From Nymphaea colorata (taxonomy: Eukaryota > Streptophyta > Magnoliopsida > Nymphaeales > Nymphaeaceae), in NCBI RefSeq assembly GCF_008831285.2, contig NC_045150.1:6584001-6648000 (forward strand): a stretch of 64,000 nucleotides of DNA, written 5' to 3'. How positions within the stretch are numbered: the first letter of the stretch is position 1; each line of letters opens with the position of its first letter. Of this stretch, positions 34,601-42,857 are shown one piece after another. The notes below the pieces were generated by a model. That model did not search any database, had not been told where the DNA came from, and worked only from the letters and a program-made list of their open reading frames with translations. The translations under genes and the position numbers were made by a program.

Positions 34601-36943
34601 GGTGTAGGCATAATACTCACAAATTGCCTAAACGTAGGTCAGCTACTGTTTGAGGATAATAAGAAATGGAAGTAGTATGACATCAAAATTGGTTTCTTTA
34701 GCGTACTTCCTGGGTTTTTGGTCCTCAAATGTTTTGAAACTCCACTACCTTTGTCTAATAGGTTTATTCATTTGGGTTGGACTTAGTTTGGATCCATATT
34801 ATTTGATTTAGTTGTTTGGATCCTTATTTGTTTACATTTTTTAAGTTGAACTTGGACTTTTTATCTCAATATTGGATCCAAGATCTAATGCAGTTAGAAA
34901 ACCTATTTAAGGGGATGAGTGGTTCATTTGGGGATTAGTTTGAAGTTGATTAAGGAAATGCTAATTGCCTTTTGTTAATTTCTTATTCCCCTACTTTTCT
35001 TTCATTCAATTTGTGTTTTATTTTTTGTCTGATTCATGCCTTCTGTGGGGATTAGAGTGAGGATTTATAATCACTGCATCCCATATTTAGTTCAATTAGC
35101 TATGCAGTTGGAAAAGCTTTTTGTATTTGCAAAGATTCAGTAGATTTGCCCTTCCCATGAGTTTCCGGAGGTTCATACGTGTTTGTAGATTCATATCGAT
35201 AACTTGGTTATATGTAACTATGTTTCTGAAGTTCTTTTAAGCAAAAAAATTGCGAAGTTGCAACTAAGGACATATCCCTTGTAATACTGTGATTTGAGCG
35301 AGGCAAGGTCATTGTTACCTATTTGTAAATTTCAGTCCAAAGGAGAGGCTGAGAGTTTGTATTTTATATAGAAGATTATGGATCTTTTTATGTATGTGAG
35401 TGAGCCCTTATGTTTGATGTTCTTGCCTATTAAATATAAATATAATTTTCCAGGTTTTTGCTGTAAAAGTGTTGGACCTTCCAGTTCTCCGTGGGGACAA
35501 TTCTGAAGTTTTCATGGAGGCCGTCTCGGAAATTTCTCGGCTGCATCATCAGAACATTACAGAGTTTCTTGGTTACTGTTCAGAGCGTGATCAAAACCTA
35601 CTTGTTTATGAGTACCTGAGAAATGGATCACTTCATCAATTTTTGCATCTATCAGATGACTATGGCAAACCGTTGACTTGGAATACTCGAATTAAGATTG
35701 CTCTCGGCACAGCTCGAGCACTAGAGTAAGTTTACCACCATGATTCCATGATTCCAACTGATACCAATTTTGAAATGCATATTTGATGTAATGTAATAAA
35801 AGTTTTTGTACGTTGACATGGTTAGACTGATGCAGGAAATACTGTACTAGTAGTACATATGCTCATATGCTCACAGCTTGATTGTCTGATGAGTGATAAT
35901 CATATTACAAATTGGATTTCGGTTATCTTAGAACTCCTTTAGTTGATAATTTTGTTATAGGTACTTGCATGAAGTGTGTTCCCCATCCGTCATCCACAAA
36001 AACATCAAGTCTGCTAATATTTTATTGGACAACGAGTTGAATCCCCATATCTCTGATTGTGGCCTTTCTGCATTTTATGAGGTCAGAAAAATTTACGAAT
36101 TGTTATGGTATCAAGCAAGTTTATGTTCTAACTCTATGATTTCTTTGCTTAGGATTTGAGTCACAATCTGGGAGTTGGATATATGGCACCTGAGTGCACT
36201 ACGGCAGCAGGATACACATTGAAGAGTGACGTGTACAGTTTTGGAGTGGTGATGTTGGAACTTTTAACAGGCCGGAAGTCTTTTGACAGGTTAATGACTT
36301 GCAACCTGAGTGTTTGAACTTTGAAATGACGTTAACAACTATCATTTCTTTTTCCTGTTCATCATAATCACTCATGTTTTTCTTATCTTGCAAATCTGGG
36401 AATGCCTATCCAAATTGTCTTGATTTTCTTTGTGAGATTTCTCTAAAGAATATCCTTTTGCAGTTCAAAATCGAGATCTGAGCAGTCATTGGTGAGATGG
36501 GCAACGCCTCAGCTTCATGACATTGATGCGCTGACAAAGATGGTGGATCCTGCACTGCGGGGTCTTTACCCTGCAAAGTCTCTGTCACGATTTGCTGATG
36601 TCATTGCCCTCTGTGTTCAGGTAGAGATTGTTCCTAGCTCAGTGATGTACTGTTCGGTTGGGCTTCGGTCCAATGAAATGGCTTGTTAGAGTCATAGATG
36701 AAGATTCAATTTTTTCAAGTCCACATGCACTTTTTTGGTTAATTTGCTTTGTTTTCAATTGAGGTACATCTCTCTACTTTCTTGGTACAGTCGGAGCCAG
36801 AATTTCGTCCACCCATGTCGGAGGTTGTCCAAAATCTCGTTCGGTTGGTCCAGCGCTCTAGCATGAAGAGAACTCCTGCAGACGAACTAGATGCTTCACG
36901 TAAAACATCAGATGCAGATCAGTCAGAGTATCCATATCAGTGA
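21546..36943 (+). CDS. SRF: STRUBBELIG-family LRR receptor-like (pseudo)kinase, SRF6/7-like
   Basis: Sixteen exons: 21546-21672, 24510-24642, 24718-24789, 24889-24954, 26947-27018, 27113-27184, 29458-29529, 29610-29675, 32199-32264, 32353-32660, 34093-34376, 35454-35725, 35961-36081, 36153-36289, 36464-36620, 36791-36943; 725 residues. Exons 3-9 are the 66/72-nt units, all in one phase, that mark an LRR array. In order: signal peptide (1 to about 40), cap motif with [14 protein letters not shown], six to seven LRRs (about 85-248), Pro-rich juxtamembrane stretch (258-275), membrane span (about 297-322), then a cytosolic kinase-like domain. The P-loop GEGTLGRV is at 430-437 and the lysine of FAVK at 451. 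The HRD motif reads HKN (549-551) and DFG reads DCG (569-571), so catalysis is doubtful; STRUBBELIG itself is known to work without kinase activity. The kinase tail ([34 protein letters not shown]) fits SRF6/SRF7 best. An in-frame TGA at 21531-21533 fixes the start region. Likely a plasma-membrane receptor in tissue or wall signalling. Confidence 0.93.
22456..22502. repeat. (TA)n microsatellite in SRF intron 1
   Basis: Uninterrupted TA run. Confidence 0.95.
25787..26101 (+). mobile_element. GTCACAAA-family MITE, diverged copy C (SRF intron 4)
   Basis: Bounded by TGTCACAGAAAACGTG and ATATATGTGACAGTG, which are inverted repeats of TGTCACA. It contains the family block CCGTATTATACTCAAGAAA. It is older than copies D and E. 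Confidence 0.55.
26385..26768 (-). mobile_element. GTCACAAA-family MITE, copy D (SRF intron 4)
   Basis: This is the reverse orientation of copy E. It reads AACGTTTCAGAGTTTTAAAC, then GCGAGGTTTTTCTCAGGCTTAATAC, AGCTTGAAAAAAGGGG, an A-rich core, and ends CGCGTTTTCTGTGACTATC. Its minus-strand frame translates to a Phe-rich peptide resembling the one from copy E; this is shared ancestry, not evidence of a gene. Confidence 0.75.
28234..28284. repeat. (TA)n(TATG)n microsatellite in SRF intron 6
   Basis: Short CA/TA run followed by about six TATG units. Confidence 0.9.
30910..31140. repeat. Direct duplication of about 70 bp in SRF intron 8
   Basis: 30915-30985 and 31070-31137 share GGTC(T/A)GACCA, TACTGT(T)AGGTGGC and TTGTTGGTTCTATTT. 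The spacing is about 152 bp, and a GA tract precedes each copy. Confidence 0.75.
31624..31682. repeat. (CT)n(GT)n(TA)n compound microsatellite in SRF intron 8
   Basis: CT, GT and TA runs follow one another without spacer. Confidence 0.95.
33377..33767 (+). mobile_element. GTCACAAA-family MITE, copy E (SRF intron 10)
   Basis: The best-preserved copy. The left end ATAGTCACAAAAAACG and the right end CGTTATTTGTGACTAT are inverted repeats over about 15 bp. A second, inner inverted pair is formed by GCCGTTTAAAACTTT near both ends. It carries the T-rich core and the CCGCCGTATTATACCCAAG block. Confidence 0.8.
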
Positions 36944-37098
36944 TATATATTATGCTTTTGATCAATCCTACATAAAGAATTTTCTTGTTCTTGGGGTTGG
37001 AGGTTCAGTAGTTTGAAAATGGGATCTCTTGTCTACCCTATTTTTTGCATGAGACTGATTGTGCAAAGTACAACTATTACGTAGAACGGGTGACTTAG

Positions 37099-37104
37099 AA
37101 TAAA
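37099..37104 (+). terminator. Candidate polyadenylation signal of the SRF gene
   Basis: AATAAA lies about 155 bp after the SRF stop codon. Plant signals are loose, so this is only a candidate. Confidence 0.4.
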
Positions 37105-37616
37105 GTGCATTACCATGCATCAGAGCTCCAGGTTAAGACTTGCCAGAGAATGCATATAGATGCAAGGATGTGAAAATGACAAGTAGCCCAATCTTGCTAC
37201 CAAATTTGTTTAAAAACTCCTTTGCCAGATCATGTAGACTAAGCAGTGCATTTTTTACCAACCGAAGCATAGGGATTGGATGCAATAATCCAAATTACCA
37301 AAAAAAAAAAAAAAAAACCTACAGGATATAAATATGCTGTACATGTGACTGGATAAACCATGTAAGGTGAGAATTCTTGGTTAATGAGCTGATCGATGCT
37401 CACTGTGAGCTTGATTATTTTTTTTTCTTTCCCTTTTTTTGTTGGTTAGAATTCTGAGTTATGCTCCTCTTATTACCATTGCTATGAAGGATCAACAGAA
37501 GAAACTGACTTGACCAGGTGCGAGTGAAGCTTACAAACAATTCTCAAATCTCTGTCCATCATGTTGGAGTTAGATGGCTGGGTCACTCTTAAAGCTAGAG
37601 TCATCATTCTATTTTC

Positions 37617-37696
<80 letters not shown>

Positions 37697-37706
37697 GCGA
37701 GAGAGT
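37617..37706. repeat. (CT)n(TA)n(GA)n compound palindromic microsatellite
   Basis: A CT run, then TA runs split by TAATA, then GCGAGAGAGTGAGAG. The CT and GA flanks can pair across the TA core, giving a self-complementary tract. Confidence 0.9.
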
Positions 37707-38194
37707 GAGAATACTTTTAAGGACCCCAAAGTATGACAAGTGGTTATTAAACAATAATTTTGTCTTAGTTATGTTTTAAATCTCAACATCCAAAGTCAAT
37801 GCTGCTAGTGGTTGATTTGAATCAAACACGAGGCAAATTGATTGGGTTGCATGACCGACTCTAGATCGCCACATGTTAAGCTTTCACCAATGCTTTAACA
37901 TATTTTTAAATTTTTTATTTTTGTTATTTTTATGCTTTTCTCATTTATTTGTTTCAAAAAAATAATATATTTTGTTGATTCACAAGATAATTCACTGAAT
38001 TGGCAGCCTTGCCATGCTGATTCAGTTCGTATGGCGATTTTTATAACACTATTCAAAACTTTCACCGACATTGGTGAAGGAGCTAGCCCACACGTGATGG
38101 TGCCGATCAAGCTCCCAATTAGCACCAGGAGGTCAAAGGCTCCATTGTTCGTAGAAAAGTTAACCAGATTCCCACGCAATCTCAGCACATATAT

Positions 38195-38280
38195 CAGTGC
38201 CGACGGCCTTACCCGTCGGCAACCGTGCCCCTTAACCGTTGGTAAAACATCTACAACTGCTCGTGACCGTCGGCAAAAGT
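38195..38280. mobile_element. CCGTCGGC-motif transposon fragment
   Basis: GCCGACGGCC, CCGTCGGCAACCG, CCGTTGGTAAAAC and GACCGTCGGCAAAAG recur in both orientations within 85 bp. Such clustered short motifs are typical of the subterminal arrays of plant CACTA-type elements. No transposase and no full ends were found, so this is a fragment. Confidence 0.45.
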
Positions 38281-38458
38281 CTCATTGGCACATGGTTTGC
38301 GACGTTAAAGAGCGTCAACAGGGTATAATATTATTCCCGAAAGTCGTAAGCGTCGGGATGTAAAACATTGTTCCCAACGATTTGATCTGTCAGAATGATG
38401 TTCAGTCATGATTTCTAATTCATCTTGATGATTTTACACGTTGACGATATTTGTTAGA

Positions 38459-38459
<1 letters not shown>

Positions 38460-38486
<27 letters not shown>
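38460..38486. repeat. (TA)n microsatellite
   Basis: Uninterrupted TA run. Confidence 0.95.
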
Positions 38487-38490
<4 letters not shown>

Positions 38491-39104
38491 GAAGGGTCGA
38501 GTGCACATGAAGAAGGCATAGCTCCTCCCGCATAGAGTGTCCAGAAATCATAGCACCAATTCACCCATATAATTTCCAAGCCGCTTGAGCAACGTTAACA
38601 TGGGGTACATGGGAAAATGAAAAAAGAATTTGTGAGTTCAGCCTCAAGTCCCAAGGGAGTTGATTTAATTAGGCAACCTCTATAAACCATTTCAAAATAT
38701 TGAAACTAGACCAGATGACGAGAATGCTATAGGAAGAAAGACTATTTTGAGATCAGAATGTACAGTACATTCTTCAACTCGAGTATCATGCATGCCACCA
38801 ATTCTAGCACAGATGAATAATCCCCATGGGAATCAGACTGACGGCGCATTGTCAACTTGACCAGACTGAAGCTCAAATATGGCACCTACACTGAGTCAAC
38901 ACCACTCACAAACACGTAATAATGAGCCTTCAGCATATCTTAATATCACAAACACCTTTTTTCACATATTAAAGTACATTTCAGTAACAGTAAATTAGTC
39001 TGTCAAAAGTCCCACACCTATAAAAAAGAGTTGAAACGCAGAGGGAAGGAGGCAACTAATCGTGATTTACCTCTACAAGTTAAAAGCTAGCTCAGCTGAG
39101 CATT

Positions 39105-39106
39105 AT

Positions 39107-39169
<63 letters not shown>
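39105..39169. repeat. (AC)n(AT)n(GT)n palindromic microsatellite
   Basis: ACACACACAC, then a long AT run, then GTGTGTGTG: the whole tract is an inverted repeat. Confidence 0.95.
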
Positions 39170-40115
39170 CAGAAATGCAATAGGTTTGCCGTTTGTGAAG
39201 TCATCCTTTAACTGAAATTCAAATATGACATATTCTAGATCAAAATTCATATCTAAAATATTCCTTTCGAACAAAGTGATAATCCATTTTTTATGCTATG
39301 TTCAATCACGCAAGCAGATTATAATTACTAGCTAGCAATATATAACACGTACAACTTTTTTGGATGATCATATGAACTCTCGTGTCTCTAGGCAGACTTC
39401 CTCCAAGCAATTTTCATACATAATTGTAGATTTTATTTTTGCATTCATACTTTGCAGATGAAAGTGATTTTTTTTCCTGTTTTTTGTATCTTTGTGATAA
39501 AAGAGATTTGCTTATAGAATATGCAAAATCAATGGTAGAATGACTGTTACTAAAGTTGCTTCCCAATCAAAAACAGTATAAGAAATTAAATGTAAAGAAG
39601 AAGAAGAGGATAATGATGATGAGAAAAATATTTCTTTAGCAGTCCTTTTAATATATTGAACAATTCTTAACGCACTTTTCATGTGGTTGGAGGTTAGAGT
39701 ATGTTAATATTGATTGGGTGATCTAATATAAGGATGAATAACAGAGAAGTAAGATACTGTTCCTTTATAAAAAGCAAGTTTTTCTAGTGGCTTTCCGTAA
39801 TCACTTCTCATATTCATTCTAAGAACTTATTGTATATCCGCCACTTTCTTATATCCAATTCCAAACATGTAATACCTACTTTGAAAAGTTTAGTAGGGGT
39901 AGTTGTTAAATAATTAGTTGTCCAGGCGTCTATCCTTTTCAGGACTGGAACTGAAACTGCTATGAAACAAGTTGGAATTCATTGGACCGGAGGCCATAGC
40001 CCATGGTAAGAGTGGGTTAGGTTGCTACAAAACCTTTCAACAACAAATTTAGCTTGCGATTGAACATACCATCTTAGACAATACACAAACTAAATTTTGA
40101 AGCAAGCCAGACACT

Positions 40116-40420
40116 TCAATTGTCATTAAGAAATCTTTTAGTTTGTTTTGTTACTTCTTTATTTGTAATGATTATATCATCAACATGCAACAATAAGACA
40201 ATACTATCAACTGAAGTTTTCTTAATAGATAAGGCAATCGTAGTATAACATGACAATACTATCAGCTTAAAATGACGTTCCATACAAACTTTTTCCTTCA
40301 TGTCTGTATTGAAAGAGACTTTTCACATCCATGTATATGATATAGACGCCACTTTGTAATAAAGGCCACCACAATTATTGTCATAAAGATGTCATATGGG
40401 CTGTGACCACGAAAGCTTCT
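40116..40420 (-). pseudogene. Ty1/copia reverse-transcriptase relic
   Basis: On the minus strand, the frame 40116-40301 reads through LLLHVDDIIIT, the YVDD box of copia-type reverse transcriptases with His for Tyr. Upstream, in a shifted frame, lies MDVKSLF, matching the conserved (L)DVK(T/S)AF motif that precedes it in this family, followed by EGKSLYG. The frames are broken by shifts and stops, and no integrase, gag or LTR was recognised nearby. It is a short, dead remnant. Confidence 0.65.
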
Positions 40421-41299
40421 TAAAAATGGTTATATAAACTTGCGGGTATCCTTTTGTCTAGCTTTTAATATTTCCAAAGTTCCATGTTTTTTCTTTTTCT
40501 TTTCCTTTGAAGGCCCATCTTTATCTTATCATCTATTTTTCTTTGAAGTAAAGCTTTTATCTCCCAAGTCTTATATTTCCTTGAGACCTGTTTCAAACAA
40601 AAATGGAACAGTATTTAACTGTTCGAGATAAATATGACCCAAAGATTAAGATATATAGATTCAATATGGAACAACTTTAAAAGCTTTACTTCCTGGTGAA
40701 CATACAACTTCCAGGAGTATTTGTGAACTACAACTATGCAACTTACTATCAGATCTCATGATCACTGGCTTGATTAGGATCTATTTACCTACTCTGGCTG
40801 CTTCCGTATGATTTAATAATGCCCCAACCTGCAAAATGATGGTGCCGAAATGTTGAAAAAGTCGTGCATATTTTATTTATTTCATTAGACAATAACTTGA
40901 AAGACTTTGAAACAAGGCCGACGTACTATGTGTAGTAAAATTATGAGCAAATTTCTTTGATTTTTACACTTTTATGCTCGCACCCAAATTCTAATACGTA
41001 TTCTTATTTTAAGTTTTATTTTCTAATTTATTAGTTTATCTTTGATGCCTAATCTCTAGTTACAGGCCTGAAATTACTGTCGAGACGGATCCAGTAGAAG
41101 CTTATGTACACAATATACACGAAACATTGACATGTCAATATGAAGCTTGAAGGATGAATGGTGAACACGTGTTTGGACGAAGTTGTTTTTAAAAGATCGG
41201 TTTTGTGAAAAAATGGTTTTAATATTTTTTTTTTAAAATTGGTTGTAAAAAAATGGTTTTAATATCATTTTTTAAAAATGATTAGTATGTTGGGATGGC

Positions 41300-41580
41300 A
41301 TTAGAAATGTCAATGGATTGGATTCGAATAGAAATATACTCTCAATCATATTTGTTTTTTCAGGTATTTACATATTCAAATTCGAATATGGATGAATCTG
41401 AATTTCACTTTGAATCTGATCTGCATCCTATTTTTATATTCACATCTGAATTTGAATCTGAATTTTAAACTAAATCTGGCCAATTTTCAAAACGTAAGGG
41501 CATTGATATAAGATAATTATGTAAAACTAAATTTGATTCAAATCGGAATTTGATTGGATATTTATGTATAGGATGTCATT
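41300..41580. repeat. GATTC/GAATCTG-rich degenerate repeat
   Basis: Repeated TGAATCTGAATTT, ATTCGAATA and GATTGGAT words, like those at 7690-8000. Edges AATGTCAATGGATTGG and GGATGTCATTG could be remnants of inverted ends. Confidence 0.45.
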
Positions 41581-41650
41581 GTTTATATCTCAATTTTTTT
41601 CTTTAAAAAATGTGTTCAATCGTGTCACATCATCCACGCCATCAAGGCAG

Positions 41651-41735
41651 GTGCCACATAAAAATAACCAAGTATCTCATCACACATGCCTAGTGCCACA
41701 TAAAAATACCAAGTATCTTCATCACACATGCCTAG
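41651..41735. repeat. 42-bp tandem duplication upstream of KCS
   Basis: GTGCCACATAAAAATA(A)CCAA, then GTATCT(T)CATCACACATGCCTA, is present twice head to tail (41651-41692 and 41693-41735), with two 1-bp indels between copies. Confidence 0.85.
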
Positions 41736-41886
41736 ACGGCCGGGGGCGTTAGAATAAATTATTTCAAAACAATTGAGTTTGTAAACACGCATATTGCACC
41801 TTCTACACCACTTAAAACAAGCGTACCAGACGGTTCACACTTGAGACACCTCATGTTCAGTTAGTAATACTTTCTCGATGTAACAT

Positions 41887-41895
41887 TATATATAA
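41887..41895 (+). promoter_or_regulatory. Candidate TATA box of the KCS gene
   Basis: TATATATAA lies 158 bp before the KCS ATG, in an otherwise mixed-sequence promoter. This would give a leader of roughly 125-130 nt. It is inferred from position and sequence only. Confidence 0.45.
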
Positions 41896-42052
41896 CAAGC
41901 TTTGTAGAATTATAAAATGTACTGCATCGGCTAGATGCACCACCCTTCATTGATGTCCGATTTCTTGATCATGTTGCACTTCCAATGGTCTTACTTCCAA
42001 GCTACTTGATGCTTCTCTCTAGCAATAGAAGTTAGATATCAGTACTTGACAG

Positions 42053-42464
42053 ATGGCGAGAGAAGAAGCCCTACTCTCTCCTGAAATCACAGAGCAAGGT
42101 GTCCAGGCCACCGGCCCGGATGCCGGCTCCCTGAGCTTTTCCGTCAGGGTGCGCCGGCGGCTGCCTGATTTCTTGCAGTCGATTGACCTGAAGTATGTTA
42201 AACTTGGTTACCACTATATCATAAAGCATGGATTGATGTATCTTTGGAGTGTCGTCGTTCTCGCCGTCGTCTTGTTGAGCGCAGAGGTTGTGAAGCTGAC
42301 CAAGGATGGTGCACAGGGTGTGCTCGACAAGGAGGTCCTTTTCCTTGCGCTACTGTTGGTGGGCCTACTTACTTTTGTGTATCTTGAGCTGTGCCCTAGG
42401 TCAATTTATCTAGTCGACTATGCTTGTTGCAGTCTACCGGATGAGTACAAGGTTCTCTCTCTCT

Positions 42465-42502
<38 letters not shown>

Positions 42503-42816
42503 CTCATGTTAATATTGTATACATATCTGAAGTAGGAATAGGAAAGATCATTTATGATCCAAGACAAATCCAGCCCGAACATATTTAGTCACACCCATAT
42601 AGGTTTTGAACAAAGAAATCCTTCGGCCTCTCACAACATATTATGTCATACATTATCATGTTGTATGTTTAGTTATACCCACTCCACTACAATGCATTGG
42701 GTGCAGTGATTGGATAGAACTAGAGATGGTAGACAATTTCAGAGAATTCAGCCTCTACCATCTTGAGCTCTGTCCAATCACAGCCATCAATGCATTGGAT
42801 CAAGTGGCTATAATGA

Positions 42817-42857
<41 letters not shown>

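Larger units (their letters stand above)
36944..41880. other. Intergenic region between SRF and KCS genes
   Basis: Contains the likely SRF polyadenylation signal, three compound microsatellites, a CCGTCGGC-rich transposon fragment (38195-38280), a Ty1/copia reverse-transcriptase relic (40116-40420, minus), a GATTC-rich tract (41300-41560) and a 42-bp tandem repeat (41651-41735). No intact gene is seen. Confidence 0.65.

Noticed and set aside
37932-38363. 143-codon frame downstream of SRF
   Set aside because: Runs across the CCGTCGGC transposon fragment; no family signature and no splice partners.
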